A stretch of DNA of 64,000 nt from Pseudomonas gregormendelii (GCF_017114825.1 NZ_JADEVO010000016.1:49038-113037), one strand, 5' to 3'. Shown: positions 35,353 to 45,110, numbered from the stretch's first letter. The notes: generated from the sequence alone by a model not told the origin. Made by a program: numbers and translations.

Positions 35353-35424
35353 TGCTCTCATGGGCTTGCTTTCATAGGTCTTGTTCTTACAGATCTTGCT
35401 CATTCCGGTCTTGCTTCTACAGGT
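35335..35424. repeat. Degenerate ~15-bp tandem array (6 units) grown from the REP end
   Basis: Six consecutive units begin CTTGYT and end in a CAKRGGT-like tail: CTTGCTCCCACAGAAT, CTTGCTCTCATGGG, CTTGCTTTCATAGGT, CTTGTTCTTACAGAT, CTTGCTCATTCCGGT, CTTGCTTCTACAGGT. The first is the end of the REP repeat; the last overlaps the uvrA2 stop codon. Confidence 0.7.
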
Positions 35425-38038
35425 TGAGCGTCCTGGCCAAAAACGGTGCAGTCTTGCTCTTCCTGCTTTTGGCAACTTTCAGCGGCACCCCCGCCACCAC
35501 AATTTTACCGCCCTGATCCCCTGCCCCGGGCCCGATATCAATCACCCAGTCACTCTGCGCCACCACGCGCATCTCGTGCTCGACCACTATCACCGTATGC
35601 CCCGCTGACACCAGGGTGTTGAGCTGTTCCATCAGCCGATCGACATCCCGCGGGTGCAACCCGGTGGTCGGTTCGTCGAGCACGTACAGGGTGGCGCCGC
35701 GCTGGTTGCGCTGCAGTTCAGTAGCCAGTTTGATGCGCTGGGCTTCGCCGCCCGACAGCTCGGTGGCTGGCTGGCCGAGGCGCAAATACCCCAGGCCAAT
35801 GTCACGCAACACCTCCAGTGAACGGCGGATGCCAGCTTGCCCGGCAAAAACCGACACCGCTTCATCCACGGTCAGCTGCAGCACCTGGGCGATGTTCAAG
35901 CCTTGCCAGGTGATAGCCAGGGTCTGGGGGTTGTAGCGCGCACCATGGCAGGTTGGGCATGGCGCATACACGCTGGGCATGAACAGCAACTCGACGCTGA
36001 CAAAACCTTCGCCTTCACAGGTGGGGCAGCGGCCCTTGGCGACATTGAAAGAGAACTGCCCGGCATCGTAGCCCTGCGCCCGCGCCTGATCAGTGCCGGC
36101 ATACAGCTTGCGCACGCTGTCGAACAGGCCCGTATAGGTCGCCAGGTTCGAGCGCGGCGTACGGCCAATCGGTTTCTGGTCGACCTGCACCAGGCGCTTG
36201 ATCGACGTCAGCCCCGCGGTCACCTGACCGCCACTGACCTGGGGCGCATCGTCCTCCAGGCTCGGCTCCTCGGCATCACTCTCAGCCACCGGGCGGCCCA
36301 GGTGCGCGCCCACCAGTTCCAGCAATGCCTGGCTGACCAGGCTCGATTTCCCCGACCCCGAAACACCGGTAACCGAAGTGAAACAGCCCAGCGGAAATTC
36401 CACACTGAGGTTGTCCAGGTTGTTGCGGGTGATCCCCTCGAGTCGCAGCCAGTCGGCTGGCTTGCGGCAGGCGCGCGCCTGGCTCGCTGCCTCGGCGAAC
36501 AGGTAGTCGCGGGTTTGCGATTCCTTGACCTGATTCAGGCCGGCCGGTGGCCCGCTGTACAAGATCCGCCCGCCATGCTCACCGGCCGCCGGGCCGACGT
36601 CGATCAGCCAGTCGGCACGGCGCATGGTTTCCAGATCGTGCTCGACCACAAACAGGGTATTGCCGCAGGCCTTCAGCCGTTGCAAGGCATCGAACAGCGC
36701 CTCGCCATCTGCCGGGTGCAGGCCTGCGGAGGGTTCGTCGAGCACGTAGATCACGCCGAACAGTTGCGAACCCAGTTGGGTCGCCAGGCGCAGGCGTTGC
36801 AACTCGCCGGACGACAGGGTCGGCGTGCTGCGCTCCAGTGCCAGGTAGCCCAGGCCCAGGTCAGTCAGGGTGCTGACCCGCTCCAGCAAATCCTGAGCGA
36901 TACGCTGGGCCGCCAGGCGCTTTTCCACTGACAAGTTAGGCGTATGCCGCACATCCGGCGCATTGGCATGCGCACTGGCCCCGTGGGCGACGCGCTGGGC
37001 CCGGGCTTCCAGGGTTTGGCTTGGCGTGAAGACATCACCCGCTTCTTCGGCCTGGTCCAGATAGCTCTGCGCCGCCACCGGTTTCAACACCTCGGCAAAC
37101 TGCAGCAAGGGCATCTGAGACAACTCGCCGATATCATAACCGGCGAACTTCACCGACAACGCTTCGCGCTTGAGGCGTTTGCCGTCGCACACGGGGCATG
37201 GACTGCCGAGCATGAACTGGGCAACCCGCTTCTTCATCAACGCGCTTTGCGAATGGGTGAAGGTGTGCAGGATGTAGCGCCGGGCGCCGGTGAACGTGCC
37301 CTGATAACTCGGCTCCATCTTGCGCTTGAGGGCGACCCTGGTTTCTTCGGGGGTGAGCCCGGCGTACACAGGTACCGTCGGGGTTTCCTCGGTGAAGAGG
37401 ATCCAGTCACGCTGTTTTTTCGGCAGCTCGCGCCAGGGCTTGTCGACGTCATACCCGAGCGTGACCAGGATGTCGCGCAGGTTTTGCCCCTGCCAGGCCA
37501 TGGGCCAGGAAGCGACTGCGCGTTGGCGGATGGTCAAACTTGGGTCCGGAACCATCAGCGCTTCGGTGACTTCATAGACACGCCCCAGGCCATGACATTC
37601 CGGGCAGGCCCCCTGTGGTGTGTTCGGCGAGAAATCCTCGGCATACAGCATGGGTTGTCCGGGCGGGTAGCTGCCGGCCCGGGAATAGAGCATGCGGATC
37701 AGGCTCGACAAGGTGGTCACACTGCCCACCGACGAGCGCGTGCTCGGCGTGCCGCGCTGTTGCTGCAAGGCCACGGCAGGCGGCAGGCCATCGATGGAGT
37801 CGACGTCAGGCACCCCAACCTGATCGATCAGGCGCCGGGCATAGGGCGCCACGGACTCGAAATAACGCCGTTGCGCTTCGGCATAGAGCGTAGAAAACGC
37901 CAGGGATGACTTACCCGAGCCGGAGACTCCGGTGAATACCACCAGGGCATTGCGGGGTATATCGACATCCACATTCTTGAGATTGTGTTCCCGGGCACCG
38001 CGCACCCTGACCATGCCGGAGGTTGGATCGGAATTCAT
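35417..38038 (-). CDS. UvrA-like excinuclease ATPase (class II, UvrA2)
   Basis: An 873-aa tandem ABC ATPase of the UvrA family, shorter than housekeeping UvrA (~940 aa). Both Walker A motifs are present (FTGVSGSGKSSLAF near residue 40, VTGVSGSGKSSLVS mid-protein), as are both signatures (LSSGELQRLRLA, LSGGEAQRIKLA). Zinc-type CxxC pairs occur at CPECHGLG, CPVCDGKR, CPTCEGEG and CPTCHG. UvrA2 paralogues are tied to tolerance of DNA-damaging compounds or to antibiotic self-protection and often act without UvrB. A specific role here is not shown. It is monocistronic and flanked by a hybrid kinase gene. Confidence 0.88.
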   Translation of the reverse strand: MNSDPTSGMVRVRGAREHNLKNVDVDIPRNALVVFTGVSGSGKSSLAFSTLYAEAQRRYFESVAPYARRLIDQVGVPDVDSIDGLPPAVALQQQRGTPSTRSSVGSVTTLSSLIRMLYSRAGSYPPGQPMLYAEDFSPNTPQGACPECHGLGRVYEVTEALMVPDPSLTIRQRAVASWPMAWQGQNLRDILVTLGYDVDKPWRELPKKQRDWILFTEETPTVPVYAGLTPEETRVALKRKMEPSYQGTFTGARRYILHTFTHSQSALMKKRVAQFMLGSPCPVCDGKRLKREALSVKFAGYDIGELSQMPLLQFAEVLKPVAAQSYLDQAEEAGDVFTPSQTLEARAQRVAHGASAHANAPDVRHTPNLSVEKRLAAQRIAQDLLERVSTLTDLGLGYLALERSTPTLSSGELQRLRLATQLGSQLFGVIYVLDEPSAGLHPADGEALFDALQRLKACGNTLFVVEHDLETMRRADWLIDVGPAAGEHGGRILYSGPPAGLNQVKESQTRDYLFAEAASQARACRKPADWLRLEGITRNNLDNLSVEFPLGCFTSVTGVSGSGKSSLVSQALLELVGAHLGRPVAESDAEEPSLEDDAPQVSGGQVTAGLTSIKRLVQVDQKPIGRTPRSNLATYTGLFDSVRKLYAGTDQARAQGYDAGQFSFNVAKGRCPTCEGEGFVSVELLFMPSVYAPCPTCHGARYNPQTLAITWQGLNIAQVLQLTVDEAVSVFAGQAGIRRSLEVLRDIGLGYLRLGQPATELSGGEAQRIKLATELQRNQRGATLYVLDEPTTGLHPRDVDRLMEQLNTLVSAGHTVIVVEHEMRVVAQSDWVIDIGPGAGDQGGKIVVAGVPLKVAKSRKSKTAPFLARTLNL

Positions 38039-38085
38039 AGGCTGCCTTGATTCGATTGAGGATGCTTAATCTCAGGTTTACCAGA

Positions 38086-40197
38086 TCAACCGCTCAGGAC
38101 ATTACGAACCATGCGCGTCAGCGCTTCCGGCCCATAAGGCTTGCTCAGCAGATGGGTATCGGGACTGAGCTGGTGATTGCGCGTAATAATGTCGCGGGTA
38201 TGCCCCGACGTGAACAGCACAGCAACCGGCGGTTTCTGCACCTTGGCCCAGGCGGCCAGGTCCGAGCTCTTGATCAGCCCGGGCATGACCACGTCAGTGA
38301 AAATCAGATCCACCGCTACGCCTTCCAGCAACATCTGCATGGCGATGTCCCCGTTGGCAGCGATCAGCACCTTGTAACCCTCCTCGTGCAGCAGCTCCAC
38401 GGCCGCGGCGCGCACCGCCTCGTTATCCTCCACCACCAGGACAGTTTCGTGGCCACCTGGATGCTGCGCGTCGTGCACCGCTGATTCAACAGACAGCCCG
38501 CGCAGGCACCGCGGAAAATACAGCTCGACCCTAGTGCCCTGGCCTTCAAAGCTGGACATCTCGATATGCCCGCCGCTTTGCTTGACGAAGCCGAACACCA
38601 TGCTCAGGCCCAACCCGGTGCCCTGGCCATCGGCCTTGGTGGTGAAAAAGGGTTCAAACGCCTGCGCCAGCACCTGGGGTGGCATGCCAACACCCGTGTC
38701 AACCACCGCAACCCGCACATAATCGCCGGCGACAATGCCCTTGCCGGCACAGAACTGGCGGTCCAGTGCAACATTTTCGGCGCTGAGTATCACCGTTCCC
38801 TCGCCCCGCATGGCGTCCCGGGCGTTGATTGCCAGGTTGAGGATGGCATTTTCCAGCTGGTTACGGTCGACGTTGAGATGCCAGGACACTTGCGGGACCC
38901 GCACATCGATCTGCAGGGTTTCGCCCAGCGCTCGCTGCAGCAACTCGGCCAGGCCTTCGAAGATTTGCCGAGGGTCGTAGACCGCCGGGGACAAAGGCTG
39001 GCGCCGGGCAAACGCGAGCAGTTGCGAGGACAGCTTGGCCCCGCGCTCGACCGCTGCAATCGAGGCCTTGACCCGACGTTGCACATTGGCGTTGTCCGGC
39101 TCATGCCGCGCCAGCAGGTGCAGGTTACCGGCGATCACCTGCAGCAGGTTATTGAAGTCGTGAGCTACGCCACCCGTGAGGCCGCCGATGGCTTCGAGCT
39201 TCTGCGACTGACGCAGTTGCTCCTCGGCCTGCAGCCGCGCGCTGACCTCTTCGGCGACGCGTTGCTCCAGGTTGCGGGTGAATTTTAGCAGTGACTCTTC
39301 AGCCGTCTTGCGCACATGAATGTCGATCAACACCCCGGGGAAGCGCAACGGTTCGCCGTGTTCATCGAACTCGCAGCAACCGCTGGCCAAGACCCACAGA
39401 TGACTGCCATCGGGGCGCAACACGCGGTATTCGGCGTTAAAGGGTTCACCGGTTTTCTGCGCCTGGTTAACCTGCTCACGGACCCAGCCCACGTCCTCGG
39501 GGTGTATCCGCGATTCAGCGACGGCACTGGGCAGGTTGGACAGGTCGTAGCCTGGCGGAAAGGAGAATGTGCGGGCGAATCGTTCGTCGCCGGAAAGAAT
39601 GTCGGCCTTCAGGTCCCAGACGAAGGAGCCCAGCAAGGCCCCGGCATTGAGTGCCAGGCGGACCCGCTCGTTATCGGCGCGATAGGCATCTTCAGCCGCC
39701 CGGCGCCGGCGCTCGGAAATGACATGGTCGGTGGTATCGACCACCATCGCCATGACGCCTGCGGGCCGACCCTCGTCATTGGCCACCGGGCTGTAATAGA
39801 GATCGAGCCAGACGTCTTCGGGGACCCCGTTGCGTAACAGCACCAGTTCCTTGTTGTGATAGGACAAGGTGCCGCCGCCCAGGCACGTGTCCACCACATG
39901 CCGGTTGAATTCGGCGACTTCCGGCCAACCCAGTTCCACCGGAGAGCCCAGCAGGTAAGGATGGCGGCCGCCAGCGAATGCCGAGTAGGCGTCGTTGTAG
40001 ATCATGTACCCGGCCCGACCCCAGAGCATGACCATCGGCAAGGGCGACGCAAGCATTAACTGCACGGTGCTGCACAGGCTTTTCTGCCAATTCTGGACAG
40101 GCCCAAGCTCGGTCAGGCTCCAGTCGAATGCACGAATGCGTCCGGCCATCTCACCGTTCCAGCCGGCACACCCGTGGCTTGCGTCTAGAAACTGCAT
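38086..40197 (-). CDS. PAS-HisKA-HATPase-REC hybrid histidine kinase
   Basis: About 703 aa, soluble. Two PAS-like regions come first (about 20-150 with MIYNDAYSAFAGGRHPYLLG, and 180-310 with PGYDLSNLPSAVAESRIHPED). The kinase core has GGVAHDFNNLLQVI, AINARDAM, VDTGVGMPP and GTGLGLSMVFGF. A C-terminal REC domain has LIFTDVVMPG and the conserved lysine in LLSKPYG. Such kinases lack an on-chain output and pass phosphate to a separate partner. The start at 40197 (MQFLDASHGCAGWNG) is preferred to the upstream frame, which has a weaker context. No cognate regulator gene is adjacent. Confidence 0.87.
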   Translation of the reverse strand: MQFLDASHGCAGWNGEMAGRIRAFDWSLTELGPVQNWQKSLCSTVQLMLASPLPMVMLWGRAGYMIYNDAYSAFAGGRHPYLLGSPVELGWPEVAEFNRHVVDTCLGGGTLSYHNKELVLLRNGVPEDVWLDLYYSPVANDEGRPAGVMAMVVDTTDHVISERRRRAAEDAYRADNERVRLALNAGALLGSFVWDLKADILSGDERFARTFSFPPGYDLSNLPSAVAESRIHPEDVGWVREQVNQAQKTGEPFNAEYRVLRPDGSHLWVLASGCCEFDEHGEPLRFPGVLIDIHVRKTAEESLLKFTRNLEQRVAEEVSARLQAEEQLRQSQKLEAIGGLTGGVAHDFNNLLQVIAGNLHLLARHEPDNANVQRRVKASIAAVERGAKLSSQLLAFARRQPLSPAVYDPRQIFEGLAELLQRALGETLQIDVRVPQVSWHLNVDRNQLENAILNLAINARDAMRGEGTVILSAENVALDRQFCAGKGIVAGDYVRVAVVDTGVGMPPQVLAQAFEPFFTTKADGQGTGLGLSMVFGFVKQSGGHIEMSSFEGQGTRVELYFPRCLRGLSVESAVHDAQHPGGHETVLVVEDNEAVRAAAVELLHEEGYKVLIAANGDIAMQMLLEGVAVDLIFTDVVMPGLIKSSDLAAWAKVQKPPVAVLFTSGHTRDIITRNHQLSPDTHLLSKPYGPEALTRMVRNVLSG

Positions 40198-40317
40198 CGA
40201 CTGACTCTTTAGTCCCTGAAATGACACCTGTCTGCTTCGAGCGCACGCGGCGCCAATGGTTTCATTGCTTACATGCACATCGTAGCGGTTTGAAGCACGC
40301 GCAGGCGCTGTCGAGAG

Positions 40318-40393
40318 AAACGAGGCTGCGATCTTTTGATCCTGGCTCTAGCAAAACAAGATCAAAAGATCGCAGCCTGCGGCAGCTCCTACC
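40318..40393. repeat. Inverted REP pair (family A)
   Basis: CGAGGCTGCGATCTTTTGATC is mirrored by GATCAAAAGATCGCAGCCTGCGGCAGCTCCTAC between the hybrid kinase and the GntR regulator. It is the same unit as at 5566, 16281 and 57354. Confidence 0.85.
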
Positions 40394-40408
40394 TGAATGT
40401 CCACATCA

Positions 40409-41098
40409 TCACACTTCAATCAGATGCTTAAGGGGATGGTAGCCAGTTTTCAGCGTGGCGGCGACGTCGAGGATGGCCTTTTCGATGCCGTTTAAATGCA
40501 TGCAGGTCAACTCGATCGCCGCGCTCTGGTTCCCCGCCTCGATGTACTCGATCAGCCGCAGGTGTTCGTCATCGCGGCAGGCCTCGTGGCTCTCGTCGTC
40601 CAGCGCCGCCGCGTACAGCGAGGCCCGGGATATCAGCTTCTGGAACCAGTCGAGCAGCACCGGGTTGTTCAGGCTGCGCGCCAGCTTGATGTGGAACTCC
40701 CCAAGCAGATGAATCAACCGCTCGTGGTCGCCGTTGCGGTGCGCTTCATCTTCCAGCAGCAGGTGCTCGCGCAGGTCCTGGGCAACTGCCGAATCACGCC
40801 GGCGACACAGCTCACTGACGATGCCGATCTCGATCAGGCGGCGGGTTTCAAACAGCGAACGAATCTCTTCATCACTGGGCAAAGACACCGATGCACCTTT
40901 ATTGGGCTCTGTCGTCACCAGCCCGTCGGCTTCCAACTGCTTGAGCGCCGCACGCACCGACGTGCGGCTGACATTAAAAAGCTCGGCCAGTGACGCCTCG
41001 CCAAGCTTCATCCCCGGACGTAACGAACGCTTGCTGATCGCTTCGTAAACCCCTTGGTAGACGCGGTCCACGGTTGTCTCAAGTTTCTTTTCGCTCAT
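40409..41098 (-). CDS. GntR (FadR subfamily) regulator of the divergent transporter operon
   Basis: A 229-aa protein with an N-terminal winged HTH (VYEAISKRSLRPGMKLGEASLAELFNVSRTSVRAALKQLEADGLV) and a C-terminal all-helical FCD ligand domain. The FCD metal residues are probably in DEHLRLIEYIEAGNQ and the His-containing GEFHIKLARS. The start at 41098 follows AAAGGAGTATTCAG. It is divergent from the ABC transporter operon, with a TTGCATACAA-type operator in between, which fits local control. The effector is unknown, probably the imported compound. Confidence 0.9.
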   Translation of the reverse strand: MSEKKLETTVDRVYQGVYEAISKRSLRPGMKLGEASLAELFNVSRTSVRAALKQLEADGLVTTEPNKGASVSLPSDEEIRSLFETRRLIEIGIVSELCRRRDSAVAQDLREHLLLEDEAHRNGDHERLIHLLGEFHIKLARSLNNPVLLDWFQKLISRASLYAAALDDESHEACRDDEHLRLIEYIEAGNQSAAIELTCMHLNGIEKAILDVAATLKTGYHPLKHLIEV

Positions 41099-41193
41099 CT
41101 GAATACTCCTTTGTGCCGGACAACAGCCCTCTGGCAAAGAATGACCAATGAAAAAAGGGGGTTGCACCGGCAGATTAATCCGGTTATTTGTAG

Positions 41194-41219
41194 ATTGCAT
41201 CCAGATATTGCATACAATA
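41194..41219. promoter_or_regulatory. Putative GntR operator upstream of the transporter operon
   Basis: Two ATTGCAT copies lie at 41194-41200 and 41207-41213. The second sits in the palindrome-like ATTGCATACAAT at 41207-41218, resembling TTGTATACAA-type FadR/VanR operators. It lies 20-45 bp before the ATPase start and between the divergent regulator and operon. Confidence 0.5.
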
Positions 41220-41238
41220 ATTAGAGGATTGCACCATT

Positions 41239-42324
41239 ATGGGTCAACCAATCGCTATCGAAGTGCGTAACGTTTCCAAGCGGTATTCCGACGATCCCGG
41301 GTTGGCCCCAGCCCTGGACAACGTATCGGTCGACATCGCCGACAACGAATTCTTTACCTTGCTCGGCCCTTCCGGCTGCGGCAAAACCACCCTGCTGCGC
41401 ACCATCGCCGGTTTTGAGCATGTCAGTGATGGCCAGATCCGCCTCGGGGGTGAACCGGTCAATGACCTGCCGCCCTTCAAGCGCCGGGTCAACACGGTGT
41501 TTCAGAGCTATGCGCTGTTTCCACACATGACTGTCGCGCAGAATATCGCCTTCGGCCTCGAGATGCAGGGTCTTGATCGCAAGCAGACGGCCCGGAGGGT
41601 GGAAGAAATGCTCGCGCTGGTGCAGATGCAGCATCTGTCCCTGCGTAAACCCGCCGAATTGTCCGGCGGGCAACAGCAGCGAGTGGCGCTGGCCCGGGCG
41701 CTGGCCCCCAAGCCCAAGGTGCTGTTGCTGGACGAGCCGCTGTCGGCCCTGGACCTCAAGTTGCGCAAGGAAATGCAGGTTGAACTCAAGCGAGTGCAGA
41801 AAGAAGCCGGCATTACCTTTATTTTCGTCACCCACGACCAGGAAGAAGCCCTGACCCTGTCTGATCGCATCGCCGTGATGTCGGCGGGCAAGATCCTGCA
41901 AATCGGCAGCCCCAACGACATCTACGAACGCCCGCAACACCAGTTCGTCGCCCAGTTCATCGGCGACATCAATTTCCTTCCCGGGCACCTCAAGCGCGGC
42001 CAGCACAATGAAAACCTCTTCGTTCCGAACGGCATGCCGGTGGAAATCCCTTGCCAGGACCACGGCCTGTACAGTGCCAACGTGCAGTTGGCGTTTCGTC
42101 CGGAACGTTCGCAACTGGTCGACCCCATGCAACCGCATCACCTGCGGGGCGTAATCGAGGCTGTTCTGTACGTGGGCACGGCCACGCTTTATCAGTGCCG
42201 GCTGAACAATGAAATCAAGGTCATGTTGCGTGAGAACAACGAAGGCCTTAACCGCGGCCGGGCCGTAGGAGACCGGGTCGCCGTCAACCTGCCACCCCAC
42301 GCCTGCCTGTTGATGGAGGCCTGA
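41239..42324 (+). CDS. ABC importer ATPase, polyamine/opine type (PotA-like)
   Basis: A 361-aa ATPase. Walker A is at 43-50 (GPSGCGKTTLL), then a signature LSGGQQQRVALARAL, Walker B VLLLDEPLSALD and the switch His in FVTHDQEEA. The C-terminal ~120 residues form the TOBE regulatory domain typical of PotA/FbpC. It powers import together with the two permeases and binding protein that follow. Its stop and the permease start are 1 bp apart. Confidence 0.93.
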   Translation: MGQPIAIEVRNVSKRYSDDPGLAPALDNVSVDIADNEFFTLLGPSGCGKTTLLRTIAGFEHVSDGQIRLGGEPVNDLPPFKRRVNTVFQSYALFPHMTVAQNIAFGLEMQGLDRKQTARRVEEMLALVQMQHLSLRKPAELSGGQQQRVALARALAPKPKVLLLDEPLSALDLKLRKEMQVELKRVQKEAGITFIFVTHDQEEALTLSDRIAVMSAGKILQIGSPNDIYERPQHQFVAQFIGDINFLPGHLKRGQHNENLFVPNGMPVEIPCQDHGLYSANVQLAFRPERSQLVDPMQPHHLRGVIEAVLYVGTATLYQCRLNNEIKVMLRENNEGLNRGRAVGDRVAVNLPPHACLLMEA

Positions 42325-42325
42325 G

Positions 42326-43243
42326 ATGAGCGTCAGCAGTTCTTCCCCCGCCTTGAGCCGTGCGCTGTTGCTCAGCCCGGTGGTCCTTACCCTGCTCACC
42401 CTGATCGCCATTCCCCTGGGCATCATGGGCTACATCAGCCTGCTGCCGCGCAACGTCTACGGCGGAGTCGACTGGCAGGCCGACTGGCAATTGCAAAGCT
42501 ATGTGCAGTTGTTTTTCCAGGAAGGTTTCGACGGTGAACTGGAGCTCAACTGGGTGTACGCCCATGCACTGTTGCGCTCGGTGTTCCAGGCCGCAGGCAC
42601 CACGCTGCTGTGTTTCCTGTTCGGCTTCCCGGTGGCGCTGTGGATGTCCAGCCTGACCCCGGGCCGGCGCAACCTCATGGTGCTGCTGATCACCATCCCG
42701 TTCTGGACCAACCTGCTGATCCGCAACTACGCCTGGCTGATCATCCTGCGCGAACACGGCTGGGTCGCGCAAAGTCTCAACGCACTGTTCCCCCAGGCCG
42801 GTGGCATCACCCTGCTGTACAACGACTTCGCGGTTAGCGTCGGGCTGGTCTACAGCTTCCTGCCCTTCATGATCCTGCCGATCTACTCGACCCTGGAGAA
42901 ACTTGACTGGCGCCTGGTAGAAGCCGCCTACGACCTCGGCGCCAATCGCTGGCACGCGCTGAAGCGAATCATCCTGCCGCTTTCGATGCCGGGGGTGATC
43001 GCCGGCGCGCTGCTGGTGTTCGTGCCGAGCCTGGGCGCCTTCATCACCCCGGCGATTCTCGGCGGGGGCAAGACGCTGATGATCGGCAACCTGATTCAGC
43101 AACAGTTCGGCACCGCACGCAACTGGCCGCTGGGCAGCTCTTTGTCGTTCCTGTTACTGGGGATTCTGCTGCTGTCCCTGGTGCTGTACGCCCTCTATAG
43201 CCGCAATGCGGCCAAGACCCTGCGTCGTGGAGCCACCCTATGA
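42326..43243 (+). CDS. ABC permease, PotB-like
   Basis: A 305-aa membrane protein with about six helices (LLSPVVLTLLTLIAIPLGIMGYISL ... LSFLLLGILLLSLVLYALYS). The EAA loop is EAAYDLGANRWHALKRIILPLSMPG, as in PotB. It overlaps the next permease by 4 bp, making an ABCD-type operon. Confidence 0.92.
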   Translation: MSVSSSSPALSRALLLSPVVLTLLTLIAIPLGIMGYISLLPRNVYGGVDWQADWQLQSYVQLFFQEGFDGELELNWVYAHALLRSVFQAAGTTLLCFLFGFPVALWMSSLTPGRRNLMVLLITIPFWTNLLIRNYAWLIILREHGWVAQSLNALFPQAGGITLLYNDFAVSVGLVYSFLPFMILPIYSTLEKLDWRLVEAAYDLGANRWHALKRIILPLSMPGVIAGALLVFVPSLGAFITPAILGGGKTLMIGNLIQQQFGTARNWPLGSSLSFLLLGILLLSLVLYALYSRNAAKTLRRGATL

Positions 43244-44040
43244 TCGCCCTGCACCTGAAAAAACTGCCGCTGACCCGCGAGATCAGCCTGCTGATCCTGG
43301 CCTACCTGTACCTGCCGATCCTGGTGTTGATCGCCTACAGCTTCAATGCCAACCGCTCGGCGACGGTCTGGACCGAGTTTTCCTTCGCCTGGTACGGGCG
43401 CATCCTGGCGAACCCGTCAATCCAGACCGCCGCGTTGAACTCGATCATCGTCGCGAGCATCGCCACGGTCTGCGCCACGGCCATCGCCCTGCTCGCAGCG
43501 CTGGCGACCTACCGGCCCTTCTATGGGCAGAAGATGGTCGAGGGCGGGATCAGCCTGCCCCTGATCCTGCCGGAGATCGTCACTGCGGTGGCCACGCTGC
43601 TGCTGTTCATGGCCCTGGGCATCAAGCTGGGGTTGCTCACGGGGTTGCTCACCGTGATCGTCGCGCACATTGGTTTGTGCATCCCCTTCGCTTACCTGCC
43701 GATCCGCGCCCGACTCAATGACCTGGACAAGAGCCTGCTGGAGGCGGCCAACGACCTGTACGCCAACCCATGGCAGGTGTTTCGCCGGGTCACCCTGCCG
43801 CTGCTGTGGCCGGCGGTGCTGTCGGGTTCGGTGCTGGCCTTTGTCGTCAGCCTGGACGATTTCATCATGACCTTCTTCGTTGCCGGCCCGGGTTCCACCA
43901 CCCTGCCGGTCTACATCTTCTCGGCAATCAAGGCCGGCGTGACGCCGGAGATCAATGCGATTTCGACCCTGATGCTGGTGATTTCCATCGTGCTGGTGGT
44001 GCTGGCCTTCTGGCTGGGACAGCGCGGCAAAAACCAATGA
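43240..44040 (+). CDS. ABC permease, PotC-like
   Basis: A 266-aa permease with the EAA loop EAANDLYANPWQVFRRVTLPLLWPA and the PotC-typical SLDDFIMTFFVAGPG. It starts within the PotB-like gene (ATGA) and ends 17 bp before the binding-protein gene. Confidence 0.92.
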   Translation: MIALHLKKLPLTREISLLILAYLYLPILVLIAYSFNANRSATVWTEFSFAWYGRILANPSIQTAALNSIIVASIATVCATAIALLAALATYRPFYGQKMVEGGISLPLILPEIVTAVATLLLFMALGIKLGLLTGLLTVIVAHIGLCIPFAYLPIRARLNDLDKSLLEAANDLYANPWQVFRRVTLPLLWPAVLSGSVLAFVVSLDDFIMTFFVAGPGSTTLPVYIFSAIKAGVTPEINAISTLMLVISIVLVVLAFWLGQRGKNQ

Positions 44041-44057
44041 CCCTGGAGCGTTCTGTC

Positions 44058-45110
44058 ATGAAAATCAAAACCCTGCGTTATGGCGTCGCCGGTCTGGCAC
44101 TCAGTTGCCTGACGGTTTTTACTGCGCAAGCCGCCGAGCCCAAGGAGCTGTTCTTCTACAACTGGACCGATTATTACCCGGTCGACCTGTTGGCCAAATT
44201 CGAGAAAGAGACCGGCATCAAGGTCACCATGGATGGCTACGACAGCAACGAGACCCTGCTCGCCAAATTGCAGGCCGGGGGCGCTGCTTACGATGTGATC
44301 GTGCCTTCGCAGTCGATCATGCAAACCCTGATCAAGCAGGATTTGCTGCTGCAGATCGACGCCGCTGCCCTGCCCAACTTCCAGTACGTTAAACCGGCCT
44401 TTCGCGACCCGACGTTCGACCCTGGACGCAAGTTCTCTGCGCCTTATCTGTGGGGGACCACCGGTTTCTCTTATGACAGCGCCCGGGTGCCCGGCGGCAA
44501 GCTGGACGATTCGTGGAAAGAGTTTTTCGAGCCGCGCAAGGAACTGCAAGGCCAACTGGCCGCCCTCGACACTTCCAGCAGCGTGATCAACGCCGCCAGC
44601 CATTACCTGAATGTCGACGAGTGCAGTGAAAACCCCCAGGACGCCAAGCGCATTCTGGAACTGCTGCAAAAGCAAAAGCCGTTCCTGAAGATGTACAGCT
44701 CCGACAACACCGTCGACCGCATGGCCTCCGGTGAAGTGATCATGATGCAGAACTGGAACGGTTCGACCGCCCGCGCCACCCTGCAGAAAAACACCATCAA
44801 GTACGTCTACCCACGCGAAGGCCTGGCGATGTTCCAGGACAACTTCGCCGTGCCCAAAAGCGCGCCACATCCCGGCAATGCAAAGATTTTCATCGACTGG
44901 ATGATGAAGCCGGAAAACGCAGCGGCGGTATCGAATGCCATTGCCTATGCCAACGCAATCCAGAGCGACAAGCTGCTGGAGGCCAAATGGAAGGTCATGG
45001 ACGCCATCAACATGCCAGACGAGTTCGCCTCGCGCCTGCGCCCGGAGAAAGAGTGCAGCAACAAGGCGAGGGAGCTGCAGGACCGGATTTGGGCGAAGCT
45101 CAAGGGTTGA
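44058..45110 (+). CDS. Periplasmic binding protein, PotD/PotF-like
   Basis: A 350-aa protein with a signal peptide (LRYGVAGLALSCLTVFTAQAAEP). It starts its mature part ELFFYNWTDYYPVDLLAKFEKETG, the classic spermidine/putrescine-binding protein opening. The ligand need not be a polyamine: the enzymes downstream (two amidohydrolases and a flavoprotein) suggest an N-heterocyclic or amide-containing compound. The ATG at 44058 is chosen; the frame open back to 43770 overlaps the permease gene. Confidence 0.9.
   Translation: MKIKTLRYGVAGLALSCLTVFTAQAAEPKELFFYNWTDYYPVDLLAKFEKETGIKVTMDGYDSNETLLAKLQAGGAAYDVIVPSQSIMQTLIKQDLLLQIDAAALPNFQYVKPAFRDPTFDPGRKFSAPYLWGTTGFSYDSARVPGGKLDDSWKEFFEPRKELQGQLAALDTSSSVINAASHYLNVDECSENPQDAKRILELLQKQKPFLKMYSSDNTVDRMASGEVIMMQNWNGSTARATLQKNTIKYVYPREGLAMFQDNFAVPKSAPHPGNAKIFIDWMMKPENAAAVSNAIAYANAIQSDKLLEAKWKVMDAINMPDEFASRLRPEKECSNKARELQDRIWAKLKG

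Noticed and set aside
43770..44057. N-terminal extension of the PotD-like protein
   Set aside because: It overlaps the permease gene in another frame. A good signal peptide starts at 44058.
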